Below are positions 32,560 to 42,876 of a stretch of DNA of 64,000 nucleotides, in pieces. Source of the stretch: Rhodobacterales bacterium 52_120_T64 (lineage in GTDB: Bacteria > Pseudomonadota > Alphaproteobacteria > Rhodobacterales > Rhodobacteraceae); the NCBI GenBank assembly GCA_002162875.1, contig MABA01000017.1:62001-126000 (forward strand). Direction: 5' to 3'. Made by a program: the position numbers and the translations under genes. Numbering within the stretch: the first letter of the stretch is position 1; the number at the start of each line of letters is the position of its first letter. A model generated the notes under the pieces. That model saw only the letters and a program-made list of their open reading frames with translations. It made no database searches and had not been told where the DNA came from.

Positions 32560-32579
32560 GGGCCGCTCGAAAGCGACCC
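32560..32579 (-). terminator. Terminator of the glycine cleavage operon
   Basis: On the minus strand, GGGTCGCT-TTCG-AGCGGCCC forms an 8-bp stem (one G-U pair) with a UUCG tetraloop, followed by TTTCTTTG. It lies 80 nt after the gcvP stop codon and just upstream of the next gene. Confidence 0.8.
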
Positions 32580-32658
32580 CGATCTTGTCAGATTATACAC
32601 ATATAGCAAGTGGAATGTGTATTGTTATAGGGTGCATGGTCTGCACGCACTCAGCTTA

Positions 32659-35505
32659 TCAATCTTCATAATCTGTTAACGGCGGGCAGGAACAAATCAA
32701 ATTCCGATCGCCATAAACGTTATCCACGCGGTTCACCGGTGACCAATACTTGTCCACCCTGAACGCTCCCGGAGGGTAACACGCCTGTTCGCGGGAATAG
32801 ACACGATCCCAGTCACCAACAAGATCTTCAACCGTGTGTGGAGCATGATGCAACGGGCTGTCATCATATGCGATATTGCCGTCTTCAATGTCCTGTGCCT
32901 CGGCACGGATGGCCAACATAGCGGTGATAAAGCGGTCTAGTTCGGCTTTCGGCTCGGATTCCGTCGGCTCAACCATCAGCGTTCCGGTTACCGGCCAGCT
33001 CATAGTTGGTGCGTGGAAGCCGCAATCCACCAACCGTTTGGCAATATCGTCTACGGTTACATTGGCGCTGTCGGCCAGCGGACGCGTGTCTAGAATACAT
33101 TCATGCGCCACTCGTCCGATTCTGGACTTGAACAGAATGTCATAAGATCCCGAAAGCCGTTTAGCCATGTAGTTCGCGTTTAGAATCGCGACTTTCGTCG
33201 CCTGCGTCATGCCGCTACCACCCATCAGCAAAATATACGCCCACGAGATCACAAGGATCGAACCACTGCCCACCGGAGCCGCAGAAACAGCACCAATGTC
33301 GCTGTTGGTTTCTGTGTGTCCGGGAAGGAAGGGCTCAAGATGTGCGCCAACGCCGATGGGCCCCATTCCTGGACCACCACCGCCATGCGGAATGGCAAAT
33401 GTTTTATGCAAGTTCAAGTGACTAACATCGCCACCAATTTTCCCGGGTTGGGCAAGACCGACCATCGCGTTCATATTTGCGCCGTCGATATAAACCTGCC
33501 CGCCGTGGGAATGGGTGATGTCACAAACCTCGCGAACGGTTTCCTCGAAAACGCCGTGCGTAGATGGATAGGTAATCATACACGCCGCCAGCATATTGCC
33601 AGCTGCCGTAGCTTTTTCGCGGAAGTCTTCTAGGTCAATGTCACCATTGTCTGCAGATTTCACTACAACAACCTTCCAGCCGGCCATTTGCGCCGAGGCT
33701 GGATTGGTGCCGTGGGCGGATGTCGGGATAAGGCAAATGTTGCGATCCCCTTCACCGCGGGAAGAATGGTAATTGCGGATAGTCAAAAGACCGGCATATT
33801 CCCCTTGCGCGCCCGAATTTGGCTGCAAGGACATTGCGTCATAGCCGGTTATTTCACACAGCTGGTCCATCAACTGGTTGGTAAGCTCGGTGTATCCTTC
33901 AGCCTGATCCAGCGGCACAAACGGATGCAAATTCGCAATGCCGGCCCAAGTTAACGGGATCATTTCCGCCGTTGCGTTCAGTTTCATGGTGCACGACCCA
34001 AGTGGGATCATCGCACGGTCGAGCGCTAGGTCGCGGTCAGCGAGACGGCGCATATAGCGGGTCATCTCGGCTTCGGAACGATTCATATCGAAGATCGGAT
34101 GCGTCAGGTATTCGTCGGTCCGCAGCAATTCGGTCGGCAGCCGATAATCGCGGTTGGCGGCGCTGTCGTCCTTCATATCGCCGCCGAATGCACGCCACAC
34201 AGCTTCGATTGTTTCGGGATAGGTTTGCTCGTCGAGACTAATCCCAACACGGTCTTCGCCAATTTTACGCAGGTTGATACCGTTGCCAACGGCCGCTTTC
34301 AAGATAACACCCTGGAGTGCACCAACGTTGATCGTTACGGTGTCAAAGAATACTTCCGGTTCCACTTTGAAACCAAGGCTTTCAAGCCCTTTCGCCATGC
34401 GCGAGGTTTTCCGGTGTACTGATTGTGCAATCGCTTTCAGCCCTGCCGGACCATAGAAAACCGCATACATGGAGGCCATAACCGCCAGTAACGCCTGCGC
34501 CGTACAGACGTTGGAATTCGCCTTTTCGCGCCGGATGTGTTGTTCACGTGTTTGAAGTGCCAAGCGGTAAGCCTTGTTGCCACGCTTATCAATCGAGACC
34601 CCGATAATCCGCCCGGGCATGGAGCGTTTCAACTTATCGCGCGTCGCCATATATGCCGCGTGCGGTCCGCCATACCCCATCGGAACACCGAAACGTTGTG
34701 TGGAGCCGATGGCAATGTCTGCCCCCATTTCGCCGGGACTTTTCAGCAGGCAAAGCGCCAGAATGTCAGCGGCAATAATCGCAATGGCTTTTTCAGCATG
34801 CAGCGCGTCGATACACGATGTGAAATCACGCACATGTCCGTATGTTCCCGGATATTGGAAGATTGCGCCAAATACCGCGGTTGGGTCTAATTCTATTTCC
34901 GGGTCGGCCACAATAATTTCAATGCCCAACGGTTCGGCGCGCGTCTTGATCACGTCAATTGTTTGCGGATGGCAGTTTTCATCGACGAAGAATGCGTTTG
35001 CCTTAGACTTGGCAGACCGTTTCGCCATCGTCATTGCCTCAGCCGCTGCTGTCGCTTCGTCAAGCAACGAAGCGTTTGCGATCTCGAGGCCGGTCAAATC
35101 TGTGACCATCGTCTGGAAATTCAACAACGCCTCAAGTCGGCCTTGCGCGATTTCAGGCTGATAAGGTGTATACGCGGTGTACCAAGCCGGGTTTTCCAGA
35201 ATGTTTCGCTGGATAACCGGCGGCGTCATCGTTCCATAGTACCCTTGCCCAATCAGTGAGGTCAGAACGTTGTTCTTGTCGATCACTTCGCGCATATGGT
35301 GCAGAACATCACGTTCTGACATAGGCTCTTGCAGCTTCAGTTCACCCTCTTGCCGAATGGCGGCAGGTACGGTCTGGTCAATCAGCTCGTCTAGCGACCC
35401 AACCCCGATAACGTCCAGCATCTCTTTCATTTCAGTGGGGGATGGCCCGATGTGACGACGATTGGCAAAATCATAGGGCTGGTAGGGGGTCGGGTCGAAA
35501 GACAT
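32659..35505 (-). CDS. gcvP: Glycine dehydrogenase (decarboxylating), P protein
   Basis: A full-length 948-residue homodimeric-type P protein of the glycine cleavage system. The pyridoxal-phosphate lysine is in [16 protein letters not shown], preceded by [11 protein letters not shown]; both halves of the duplicated protein are present, beginning RRHIGPS. It decarboxylates glycine and transfers the aminomethyl group to the lipoyl arm of GcvH. It is last in the operon gcvT-gcvH-gcvP, 12 nt after gcvH. With glycerate kinase and phosphoglycolate phosphatase nearby it could serve glycolate salvage as well as C1 metabolism. Confidence 0.97.
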   Translation of the reverse strand: MSFDPTPYQPYDFANRRHIGPSPTEMKEMLDVIGVGSLDELIDQTVPAAIRQEGELKLQEPMSERDVLHHMREVIDKNNVLTSLIGQGYYGTMTPPVIQRNILENPAWYTAYTPYQPEIAQGRLEALLNFQTMVTDLTGLEIANASLLDEATAAAEAMTMAKRSAKSKANAFFVDENCHPQTIDVIKTRAEPLGIEIIVADPEIELDPTAVFGAIFQYPGTYGHVRDFTSCIDALHAEKAIAIIAADILALCLLKSPGEMGADIAIGSTQRFGVPMGYGGPHAAYMATRDKLKRSMPGRIIGVSIDKRGNKAYRLALQTREQHIRREKANSNVCTAQALLAVMASMYAVFYGPAGLKAIAQSVHRKTSRMAKGLESLGFKVEPEVFFDTVTINVGALQGVILKAAVGNGINLRKIGEDRVGISLDEQTYPETIEAVWRAFGGDMKDDSAANRDYRLPTELLRTDEYLTHPIFDMNRSEAEMTRYMRRLADRDLALDRAMIPLGSCTMKLNATAEMIPLTWAGIANLHPFVPLDQAEGYTELTNQLMDQLCEITGYDAMSLQPNSGAQGEYAGLLTIRNYHSSRGEGDRNICLIPTSAHGTNPASAQMAGWKVVVVKSADNGDIDLEDFREKATAAGNMLAACMITYPSTHGVFEETVREVCDITHSHGGQVYIDGANMNAMVGLAQPGKIGGDVSHLNLHKTFAIPHGGGGPGMGPIGVGAHLEPFLPGHTETNSDIGAVSAAPVGSGSILVISWAYILLMGGSGMTQATKVAILNANYMAKRLSGSYDILFKSRIGRVAHECILDTRPLADSANVTVDDIAKRLVDCGFHAPTMSWPVTGTLMVEPTESEPKAELDRFITAMLAIRAEAQDIEDGNIAYDDSPLHHAPHTVEDLVGDWDRVYSREQACYPPGAFRVDKYWSPVNRVDNVYGDRNLICSCPPLTDYED

Positions 35506-35517
35506 GCGCGTATTCCT

Positions 35518-35883
35518 TTAAGCGATGAAGGCTTTGTAAGCGGATTCGTCCATCAGCGATTCCAGTTCGCTAACGTCGGCAAGTTTGATCTTGTAGAACC
35601 AGGCGTTGCCCTCTGGATCTTCATTCACGGAACCGGGGTTGTCTTCCAGTGTGGTGTTGGCTTCGGTAATTTCTCCAGCCAGCGGGGCATACAATTCAGA
35701 CGCCGCTTTAACGCTTTCAACAACACCGATTTCGTCGTCTTTGTCGAAAGTGTCTCCGGCTTCTTTCAGCTCTACGAAAACTACTTCGCCCAGCGCTTCG
35801 GCGGCGTGTTTGGTAATGCCCAGTGTGGCGGTGTCGCCATCAACTTCAAGCCATTCATGTTCTTCGGAATAATAAGTCGTCAT
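35518..35883 (-). CDS. gcvH: Glycine cleavage system H protein
   Basis: A 121-residue lipoyl carrier protein. The lipoylation lysine lies in GVVESVKAASELYAP (about residue 63). It shuttles the aminomethyl intermediate between GcvP, GcvT and lipoamide dehydrogenase. Length and position between gcvT and gcvP are normal. Confidence 0.97.
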   Translation of the reverse strand: MTTYYSEEHEWLEVDGDTATLGITKHAAEALGEVVFVELKEAGDTFDKDDEIGVVESVKAASELYAPLAGEITEANTTLEDNPGSVNEDPEGNAWFYKIKLADVSELESLMDESAYKAFIA

Positions 35884-35897
35884 TTCAAAACCTCTGT

Positions 35898-36989
35898 TTA
35901 GCGTTTGTAATTTTGCTGCACGAACGGCAGCTTGATGATAGTTGCGGGCATGGCTTTGCCACGAATAAGAAGGTCAACTTCAGTCCCGGGTTCAGCGAAC
36001 TCAGCAGCAATATACCCCATTGAAACCGGCCCGCCATAGGTAGGGCCAAATCCACCGGACGAAATCGATCCAATCACGTTTCCGTCTTTATCCGCCACTT
36101 CAACCCCGCGACGCGCAGGGGCACGACCTTTGGGTTTGATGCCAACCAGCTTGCGGCTTGGACCGTCTTTCAACTCGCGTTGGATCCGCTCAGCACCCGG
36201 GAAACCGCCATCTTCACGGCGACGTTTCTGCATGGCCCAAGTCAGGTTCGCCTCTACTGGCGAAGTGCCATTGTCGATGTCGTTGCCATACAAGCAAAGC
36301 CCGGCCTCAAGGCGCAAGCTATCCCGCGCACCCAATCCAGCCATTTCCAAATCGTCGTGTTTAAGGAGCTCGCGCGTGATGTCGACAACGCGATCAGTCG
36401 GGATAGAAATCTCGTATCCGTCCTCCCCAGTATACCCCAGACGTGAAATCCGACACTCGGCGCCGAACAGGTCGGTCACGGTGGATTCCATGAATTTCAA
36501 ATCCGCAGCAGCAGGTGCCGACGCCGAAACAATACCTTCCGCGGCTGGGCCTTGAATCGCGATCAACGCGCGGTCCAGTTCAACCACATCGATACCATCC
36601 AGATTGGCCCGCATATGACCGATATCCTGATCCCGCATCGACGCGTTAACCACTAAATAAAAGTAATCCCCTGCGTTCGAGACGATCAAGTCATCCATAA
36701 TTCCGCCATCAGGATTGGTGAAAAACGTATATCGCGCTTTGCCAGCCGGTAGAGTTGTGAAGGCCGACGGGGCAATCGTCTCCAACTTCTCCGCAACAAC
36801 TTCGCCGTGCAACTCCACCTGACCCATGTGCGACACGTCAAACAAAGCCGCCTTTTCGCGGCACTGCTTATGTTCGCCAGCTACGCCGAGGCCGTAATTC
36901 ACAGGCATCATCCAGCCAGCAAAGTCGACCATTTTTCCGCCAAGCTCTACATGCAGATCAAAAAGAGGAGTTTTCTGTGGTTCAGTCAT
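35898..36989 (-). CDS. gcvT: Glycine cleavage system aminomethyltransferase (T protein)
   Basis: A 363-residue tetrahydrofolate-dependent enzyme that releases ammonia and methylene-tetrahydrofolate. It begins TPLFDLHVELGGKMVDFAGW, with LFDVSHMGQ and YTGEDGYEI motifs of the family. ATG at 36989 is chosen; an upstream in-frame start at 37079 would add 30 unrelated residues. The region upstream (36990-37170) lacks the conserved blocks of a glycine riboswitch as far as I can see. Confidence 0.95.
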   Translation of the reverse strand: MTEPQKTPLFDLHVELGGKMVDFAGWMMPVNYGLGVAGEHKQCREKAALFDVSHMGQVELHGEVVAEKLETIAPSAFTTLPAGKARYTFFTNPDGGIMDDLIVSNAGDYFYLVVNASMRDQDIGHMRANLDGIDVVELDRALIAIQGPAAEGIVSASAPAAADLKFMESTVTDLFGAECRISRLGYTGEDGYEISIPTDRVVDITRELLKHDDLEMAGLGARDSLRLEAGLCLYGNDIDNGTSPVEANLTWAMQKRRREDGGFPGAERIQRELKDGPSRKLVGIKPKGRAPARRGVEVADKDGNVIGSISSGGFGPTYGGPVSMGYIAAEFAEPGTEVDLLIRGKAMPATIIKLPFVQQNYKR

Positions 36990-37170
36990 CGGTATATCCG
37001 CCCTAAAATGAATCATCTTCATTTGTCTTAACAACAAAGTTTCCGATAGGAAACCTTTTTCGAATGCCGTCGTATACATCCGCTACGTCGTTAAGAAACT
37101 CACCCATTGCAGCGCAGCAAAATTCCAGCCAGTATGATTGCAAGCATGGCCCAAAATACAGGATTACCCA

Positions 37171-38388
37171 ATGACCAAAGCGCCCCTCAAAACCAAAGAG
37201 CAACCCTCTCTGTCCAGCTTCAACTGGGAAGACCCGTTTTTGCTAGACGACCAACTAACTGACGAAGAACGTATGTTGCGCGATGCCGCTGCCGCGTACG
37301 CGCAGGAAAAATTGGCTCCGCGCATCATTGAAGCTTACCGTGAAGAAAGTTTCGACCCCGGCATTTTCGCCGAAATGGGCGAGATGGGCCTACTGGGCGT
37401 AACCGTCCCTGAACAATACGGCGGCATCGGTTCGAGCTACACGGCTTATGGCCTAATCGCACGCGAAATCGAAAAAGTTGACAGTGGCTACCGTTCCATG
37501 ATGTCGGTCCAATCGTCACTGGTTATGTACCCGATCTACGCCTATGGCTCCGAAGAACAGCGCATGAAATACCTGCCTAAGCTGGCCTCTGGCGAATGGA
37601 TTGGTTGTTTCGGCCTGACAGAACCTGACGCTGGCTCCGATCCGAACGGCATGAAAACCCGCGCAACCAAAGTGCAGGGCGGATACGTTCTTAACGGATC
37701 CAAAATGTGGATTTCCAACTCGCCGGTGGCGGACGTATTTGTTGTCTGGGCTAAATCCGATGCGCACGGCGGCAAAATTCGCGGGTTTGTTCTTGATAAA
37801 GGCACGAAGGGCTTGAGCGCTCCGAAAATCGGCGGCAAACTATCGCTTCGTGCCTCGATTACCGGTGAAATCGTCATGGATAATGTCGAAATCCCCGAAG
37901 ATGCGATTTTGCCAGATGTCGAAGGTCTTAAAGGCCCGTTTGGCTGTCTGAACCGCGCCCGTTACGGCATCAGCTGGGGCGCGCTGGGCGCTGCCGAGTT
38001 TTGCTGGCGTTCGGCTTTGCAATATGGGCTGGATCGCAAACAATTTGGCAAACCACTGGCGCAAACACAATTGTTCCAAAAGAAGCTCGCAGACATGCAA
38101 ACCGAGATCGCACTAGGCCTACAAGCCAGTCTTCGCGTTGGCCGCTTGATGGACGAGGGCCGCGCTGCGCCGGAAATGATCTCCATCGTCAAACGTAATA
38201 ACTGCGGCAAGGCGCTCGATATCGCCCGCCAATCTCGTGATATGCACGGTGGTAACGGCATCTCTGAAGACTTCCAGATCATGCGGCACATGATGAACCT
38301 CGAAACGGTTAACACTTACGAGGGTACGCACGACGTGCACGCGCTAATTTTGGGCCGTGCCCAAACCGGTCTGCAGGCGTTTTTCTGA
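37171..38388 (+). CDS. gcdH: Glutaryl-CoA dehydrogenase (acyl-CoA dehydrogenase family)
   Basis: A 405-residue FAD-dependent dehydrogenase that converts glutaryl-CoA to crotonyl-CoA in lysine and tryptophan breakdown. The family shows as [27 protein letters not shown], an arginine in LNRARYGIS, and the catalytic glutamate in [19 protein letters not shown]. The beginning [18 protein letters not shown] is typical of GcdH. ATG at 37171 is preferred to an in-frame start at 37138. Its stop overlaps the next start (TGATG). Confidence 0.93.
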   Translation: MTKAPLKTKEQPSLSSFNWEDPFLLDDQLTDEERMLRDAAAAYAQEKLAPRIIEAYREESFDPGIFAEMGEMGLLGVTVPEQYGGIGSSYTAYGLIAREIEKVDSGYRSMMSVQSSLVMYPIYAYGSEEQRMKYLPKLASGEWIGCFGLTEPDAGSDPNGMKTRATKVQGGYVLNGSKMWISNSPVADVFVVWAKSDAHGGKIRGFVLDKGTKGLSAPKIGGKLSLRASITGEIVMDNVEIPEDAILPDVEGLKGPFGCLNRARYGISWGALGAAEFCWRSALQYGLDRKQFGKPLAQTQLFQKKLADMQTEIALGLQASLRVGRLMDEGRAAPEMISIVKRNNCGKALDIARQSRDMHGGNGISEDFQIMRHMMNLETVNTYEGTHDVHALILGRAQTGLQAFF

Positions 38389-39617
38389 TGCGTCAACGGG
38401 CGGTTCGATTATTCGAGGCGGCCGTGAAAGCAGCCGACCCAGCGCTTGCGCTCCGCCCACATCTGGCCGATTTGCCCGAAATCACTGGGCGATACATCCT
38501 GATCAGCATCGGCAAAGCCGCCTGTGCGATGATGGAGGAGGCAATCGCCAACCTGCCGAAAGACGCAAGGTTTGAGGCGATCGCGGTCACGAATTACGAG
38601 AACGCTCGCGAAATCGAGCATTGCGTTGTCATGGCGGCGGGGCATCCCGTGCCCGACGAAAACGGCGAAGCTGCCGGACAAGCCGTCATCGACCTGCTGC
38701 AAACGACAACGACGGATGACGTGGTTCTGGCGTTGATAAGCGGTGGCGGTTCCGCTTTGTTGCCTGCACCCGTAAATGGTGTCAGCCTTGCCGATAAAGC
38801 CGAGGTCAGTCGTATACTGCTGGGCGCAGGCGTCGATATCAGCGAAATGAACATGGTGCGTCAACAATTGTCGCGTCTAAAAGGCGGCGGTATGGCCCGA
38901 ATGGCTGCGCCTGCGACATTGCACAGCTATATCTTGTCTGACGTGATCGGTGACGACCTTCGCGTTATTGCCAGCGGTCCGGCGGTTGCCCCAATCGGCA
39001 CACGATCTACCGCGCGGGAGTTGTTAGTAAGTCTTAACGTACTCAAACAGATGCCGACATCTGTGCAGGATTACCTAATGATTAACGCACCTGAAGTGGT
39101 CGCGGCGCATTCGGAAAACACCCTCATCGGCACGAACGGTCAAAGCTTGCAAGCCATCCAAGCCGCGTCAGTCGACGGGGTAATTGTTAGTGGTTCCTTA
39201 ACTGGGGATGTCGAAGACGCGGCGGAGTCCATTCTGCAGGCGGCGCTTCAGAACCCCGCTAATACGCTGATATTTGGGGGTGAAACCACCGTAACCATTC
39301 GTGGGGACGGTAAAGGGGGTCGCAATCAGGAACTAGCCCTGCGCGTAGCCATGCTGGCTGAAGGGGTCGACCTCGGCGAATGGCTGTTCCTTAGCGGTGG
39401 CACGGATGGACGCGATGGCCCAACAGATGCAGCAGGTGGAATCGTTGACAGGCAAACTATGCAACGTATTCGCGATTCAGGTGAGGACCCAGATGCTTTG
39501 CTTGCAAATAATGATAGTTACGCAGCTTTGAAATCCGCTGGAGATTTGCTGATGACAGGTGCGACGGGCACCAATGTTGCGGATGTTCAGTTGTTTTTGC
39601 GTGTTGCGAAAGAGTAA
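38388..39617 (+). CDS. Glycerate 2-kinase (GckA/TtuD, MOFRL family)
   Basis: A 409-residue glycerate kinase with the N-terminal GKAACAMMEEA motif, the glycine-rich LISGGGSALLPAP, and the C-terminal MOFRL domain with GGETTVTIRGDGKGGRNQELAL and SGGTDGRDGPTDAAGG. It phosphorylates glycerate to 2-phosphoglycerate in the serine, glycolate or tartrate routes. It overlaps gcdH by one base, so the two are co-translated. In combination with the gcv genes it could close a glycolate/glycine to glycerate route. Confidence 0.92.
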   Translation: MRQRAVRLFEAAVKAADPALALRPHLADLPEITGRYILISIGKAACAMMEEAIANLPKDARFEAIAVTNYENAREIEHCVVMAAGHPVPDENGEAAGQAVIDLLQTTTTDDVVLALISGGGSALLPAPVNGVSLADKAEVSRILLGAGVDISEMNMVRQQLSRLKGGGMARMAAPATLHSYILSDVIGDDLRVIASGPAVAPIGTRSTARELLVSLNVLKQMPTSVQDYLMINAPEVVAAHSENTLIGTNGQSLQAIQAASVDGVIVSGSLTGDVEDAAESILQAALQNPANTLIFGGETTVTIRGDGKGGRNQELALRVAMLAEGVDLGEWLFLSGGTDGRDGPTDAAGGIVDRQTMQRIRDSGEDPDALLANNDSYAALKSAGDLLMTGATGTNVADVQLFLRVAKE

Positions 39618-39662
39618 TTGAGCCAATCTGGCGCGGACACAACATTTTTTCAGGGATGAAAA

Positions 39663-40463
39663 ATGAAAATTACTTCCAAGGGTATACAATCTGATTTCAT
39701 TTTTCATAAGTTCGCGGGGGTTACGACGGATTTTGGCGATTGTATTTCTGTGCGAACACCGAAGAATCCTGACTATTTTTCCGGCAATTTCTTATTGTTC
39801 CAACGACCACCAGACTTGGCGGATTTTGCCAACTGGATAGAGAAATTCGAGACGGTTTTTGCACCCTATCCTGCGGTGCGCCACCATACTTTCCAATGGC
39901 TGCCAACTACGACGCCAGACCCTGCAGTGCTAGAGGAATTCAAGCACGCCGGTTTTACAATTGATGAAACATCTGTGCTCGCGGCTCGGACGGTTCACGA
40001 CGATAAGCCCGCGCCTGAGGGAGTGGAATTTCGCCAAATTCGCACGGATGCAGAGTGGCTGGCCGTGATCGACGCACAAACCCGTGATGGTTTTCCGAAA
40101 ATCCCGATGAGTGAATACCGCCGCTATAAGGAGGCAACCTTCGCGAATTATCGCGAGATGTCCGAACAAGGTCTCGGCGGTTGGTGGGGTGCGTTTAAGG
40201 GTAAAGTTCTGGTGGCAGATCTAGGTCTGTTCTTTGGCGAAGGCGTTGGTCGTTTCCAATCCGTGGAAACCTCCCCTGAACACCGTCGACAGGGTATTTG
40301 TCGCGCGATGGTTAGTCATGTTTCTAACCAAGCTTTGGCTGCTCATCAGGGTATTACGTTGTTGATGCACGCCGATGCGCACGATGTTGCACGCGGGATT
40401 TATTGCAGTGTGGGGTTTGTAGAAATCGAGGTAATACACGCAGCATTTCGCCCACCGGGGTAA
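39663..40463 (+). CDS. GNAT-family N-acetyltransferase
   Basis: A 266-residue protein whose C-terminal half has the GNAT acetyl-CoA site (ETSPEHRRQGICRAMVSHV) and ending GIYCSVGFVEIEV. The N-terminal half is family-specific and contains no motif I recognise. Substrate unknown. An AGGGATGAAA sequence precedes the ATG. It stands alone between glycerate kinase and the non-coding region at 40464. Confidence 0.8.
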   Translation: MKITSKGIQSDFIFHKFAGVTTDFGDCISVRTPKNPDYFSGNFLLFQRPPDLADFANWIEKFETVFAPYPAVRHHTFQWLPTTTPDPAVLEEFKHAGFTIDETSVLAARTVHDDKPAPEGVEFRQIRTDAEWLAVIDAQTRDGFPKIPMSEYRRYKEATFANYREMSEQGLGGWWGAFKGKVLVADLGLFFGEGVGRFQSVETSPEHRRQGICRAMVSHVSNQALAAHQGITLLMHADAHDVARGIYCSVGFVEIEVIHAAFRPPG

Positions 40464-40871
40464 ATCCACATCCTTTATTAACCATTTCCACGTATAAGAT
40501 TTGATACTGAGCGAGGCGGGTTAACAATCCGTAGGTTTATCGCGCTAAAGCATTTTGAATTTCGTTGCACATCGCAACACGCAGACACAAAACCGCCCAT
40601 CCGTTGCACCGGCTTTCAACCGGTTATGTCAGCAACAGCTTAGGGATGGGATTTTAGCGCGATACGCCTGACCTCGGTCAGAACAGGGTGGTTTTTAAAC
40701 CGGATCGTCCGAAATCATGGCCAAACTGGCTTCCTCGAGATATTTATGACGTAAAGGCGCGGGCTTCACCCGATCGTTGGTTTTCTTGTGCCAAACCGGT
40801 GTATTTGGACAGATTGCAATTTGGGCACTCAATATCAGGCATGCGGACAAAGCCGAAGTTCGGATTGCGGG
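40464..40871. other. Non-coding stretch rich in inverted repeats
   Basis: This 408-bp interval between the convergent GNAT and Nudix genes has no convincing gene. Besides the large folded element at 40538-40664 it holds a 14-bp palindrome CTGACC-TC-GGTCAG (40668-40681), GGTTT-TT-AAACC (40690-40701) and CGGA-TCG-TCCG (40701-40711). The density of short palindromes is unlike other intergenic regions in the window. Confidence 0.6.
40538..40664. ncRNA. Candidate structured RNA or small palindromic element
   Basis: A perfect 12-bp inverted repeat TATCGCGCTAAA (40538-40549) and TTTAGCGCGATA (40653-40664) closes a 103-nt interior, with a further G-U pair inside. The interior contains a GTTGC-ACATC-GCAAC hairpin (40564-40578), then a nested set: CCCATCC/GGATGGG (40596-40602 with 40644-40650), GTTGC/GCAAC (40603-40607 with 40632-40636) and ACCGG/CCGGT. 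Such consistent nesting suggests a folded RNA. It does not match 6S, SRP, RNase P or tmRNA signatures that I know. A small mobile (MITE-like) element with terminal repeats is the alternative, although I see no flanking direct repeat. Strand is undetermined. Confidence 0.5.
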
Positions 40872-41360
40872 TCAGATCATCTGAAAATTCCCATTTGAAC
40901 AGAACTTGGCATACGCTAAAACACTTGCTTTCATGTTCGGTAGCATGTCTGGCAGCTCGTTCCTCGGATACCATTCCAGTGCAAGGCTTTCGCCATCTAA
41001 CATCCTCAAGTTTCCTGAAAACGATTTGGTGAAAAAGTTCAGAACGAAAAATTGGCATTGGTCACCATTGGGGAATTGAACTGTCTCGATGTCGGGGTTG
41101 CATCCAAAGCCGAAGGGCTTTGCCTCCGTAATGGTTAATCCAGTTTCTTCAAAGACTTCTCGCTTTACCACCGAAACCAAGTCTTCGCCTGGCTCGGCAT
41201 TTCCGCCCGGAAGTCCCCAGACATCCAAATCACTGCGTTTTTGAAGGAGTATTTTTCCATCCGGGTCTTCGATGACTATGCGGGCACCGGGAACAAGCAA
41301 CAGTTGAGAACCAACAAGCTGGCGAATTTTGCCCAGATGGCTGTCTTCGAAACCCAACAT
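40872..41360 (-). CDS. Nudix hydrolase
   Basis: A 162-residue protein with a complete Nudix box, GGNAEPGEDLVSVVKREVFEETGL in two parts (GGNAEPGED and REVFEETGL), about residues 52-75. Nudix enzymes hydrolyse nucleoside diphosphates linked to another group. The preceding QKRSDLDVWGLPGG is typical of the MutT-like class. Substrate unknown. It starts with ATG after GGAGAGTCCC (spacing slightly short). Confidence 0.87.
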   Translation of the reverse strand: MLGFEDSHLGKIRQLVGSQLLLVPGARIVIEDPDGKILLQKRSDLDVWGLPGGNAEPGEDLVSVVKREVFEETGLTITEAKPFGFGCNPDIETVQFPNGDQCQFFVLNFFTKSFSGNLRMLDGESLALEWYPRNELPDMLPNMKASVLAYAKFCSNGNFQMI

Positions 41361-41511
41361 GGGACTCTCCTTACCAAATTGAAATATTCGTGTCCTATAA
41401 CGCGAAAGCGTGTGATTTACGATACACCAGTTTGGAGTTGAATGTGAAATTGGGTGGCCACACTGGGCTCGAAGTTGCCATTCCTACCGAGAGGATTGAT
41501 CGCGGTTGTGA

Positions 41512-42456
41512 CTAGGGGTTAATCCGCCCCTCAATAGCATCCCAAATCATCGCGGATACATTAATTCCGTCGAACCGATCCAGTTCCATAATGCCGGTTG
41601 GCGATGTTACGTTAATCTCGGTCAGGTTTCCGCCAATCACATCGATTCCAACGAAAATCTGTCCCTTTTCACGCAGCAATGGACCGATGCGGTCACAAAT
41701 CTCCAAATCCCGCGCGGTCATCTCGACTTTCTCGGGCCGTCCGCCGACGTGCATGTTAGAGCGCACTTCGCCTTTTGCTGGCACACGGTTGATCGCCCCT
41801 ACGGCGACTCCGTCGATCAGGATCACCCGCTTGTCACCTTCGGCTACGTCGGGCAGGAATTTTTGAGCAATCAGAGGCTCATTGTTGATTCCGGTAAACA
41901 GTTCGTGCAGTGAAGTCAGGTTACGGTCATCTGCGGTCAGTCGAAAAACACCCGCGCCGCCGTTGCCATACAACGGCTTTAGGATAATGTCGCCGTGCTT
42001 GTCTTTGAAGGCTTTCAAAGTTTCGATATCCCGCGCGATGGTTGTCGGGGGTGTTAGGTCAGGGAACTCCAACACCAGCAGTTTTTCAGGGTAGTTACGC
42101 ACCCAGAACGGGTCGTTCACCACCAGCGTTTTGGGGTGGATCATGTCTAGAATATGGGTGCTGGTGATATAGCCCATGTCAAACGGCGGGTCTTGACGCA
42201 GCCAGACGACATCCCAATCGGCGAGGTCAATCTCCTGCTCCTCGCCAAGTGTGAAGTGGTTGCCTTTTTCGCGCCGTACCGTCAGGGGCCATCCGCGCGC
42301 GGTCACGTGCCCTTCCTGATAGGCCAGCTTATCAGGGGTGTAGTAGAAAAGCTCGTGCCCACGTGCTTGCGCTTCTTCGGCAATACGAAACGTGCTGTCC
42401 CCGTCGATGTTCACATCTTCGATCGGGTCCATCTGGAAGGCGATTTTCAACGGCAT
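41512..42456 (-). CDS. gshB: Glutathione synthetase
   Basis: A 314-residue ATP-grasp enzyme that joins gamma-glutamylcysteine and glycine. It begins [21 protein letters not shown], with the ATP-grasp segments [14 protein letters not shown] and [23 protein letters not shown] at 42456 has AAAGGAA upstream; an in-frame TTG at 42462 is less likely. It is the third gene of the minus-strand run rsmI-yraN-gshB, an order common in Rhodobacterales. Glutathione also supports persulfide chemistry, but this is the housekeeping gene. Confidence 0.96.
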   Translation of the reverse strand: MPLKIAFQMDPIEDVNIDGDSTFRIAEEAQARGHELFYYTPDKLAYQEGHVTARGWPLTVRREKGNHFTLGEEQEIDLADWDVVWLRQDPPFDMGYITSTHILDMIHPKTLVVNDPFWVRNYPEKLLVLEFPDLTPPTTIARDIETLKAFKDKHGDIILKPLYGNGGAGVFRLTADDRNLTSLHELFTGINNEPLIAQKFLPDVAEGDKRVILIDGVAVGAINRVPAKGEVRSNMHVGGRPEKVEMTARDLEICDRIGPLLREKGQIFVGIDVIGGNLTEINVTSPTGIMELDRFDGINVSAMIWDAIEGRINP

Positions 42457-42513
42457 GAGCAAGTTCCTTTGTTGTTTATACAGACTTGGACCACACGCGG
42501 TCGGGATTCAACC

Positions 42514-42876
42514 CTACCAGCCCATCGCCAGCGCATTTTCCAGAATTTCCGCGCCACCTTGACGGTCCACCAGAACCATATCAAAGCGCGTTTCGGCGTT
42601 CAGCCCCGCGCCGCTCTCCGCCAGATAAAGCTGCGCGACGTTGAACATGCGATGTTGTTGTTTCTGCGAAAGCGAAAATGCGGCGGCATCCAGTGTCTTG
42701 CGGGCTTTTACCTCCACAAACACGATCCGACCGCCAAGTGATACAATCAAGTCAATTTCACCCGCACGCCTTTTCCAGCGGCGTTCCAGAACACGACCTT
42801 GTTGTGCTTCGTAAAGCCGAACCGCGATGTCTTCGGCAGCGAGGCCGTTGTGATAAGCCGTGCCACCAGCCTTCAT
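42514..42876 (-). CDS. yraN: YraN/UPF0102-family endonuclease-fold protein
   Basis: A 120-residue protein of the UPF0102 family with a restriction-endonuclease-like core: GLAAEDIAVRLYE, RRWKRRAGEIDLIV and FVEVKARK (the D-ExK nuclease motif). The molecular role is not established; a link to DNA repair or recombination is usually suggested. Its ATG overlaps the rsmI stop codon (ATGA). Confidence 0.92.
   Translation of the reverse strand: MKAGGTAYHNGLAAEDIAVRLYEAQQGRVLERRWKRRAGEIDLIVSLGGRIVFVEVKARKTLDAAAFSLSQKQQHRMFNVAQLYLAESGAGLNAETRFDMVLVDRQGGAEILENALAMGW

Noticed and set aside
36990-37170. Possible glycine riboswitch ahead of gcvT
   Set aside because: The conserved glycine-aptamer blocks could not be found on the minus strand of this interval.
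40744-40842. Minus-strand frame with a CPNC motif, like a short zinc-ribbon peptide
   Set aside because: Only about 32 codons from its ATG, no ribosome-binding site, and the longer frame is antisense-frame shadow of the Nudix gene. A decayed gene remnant is possible but not supported.
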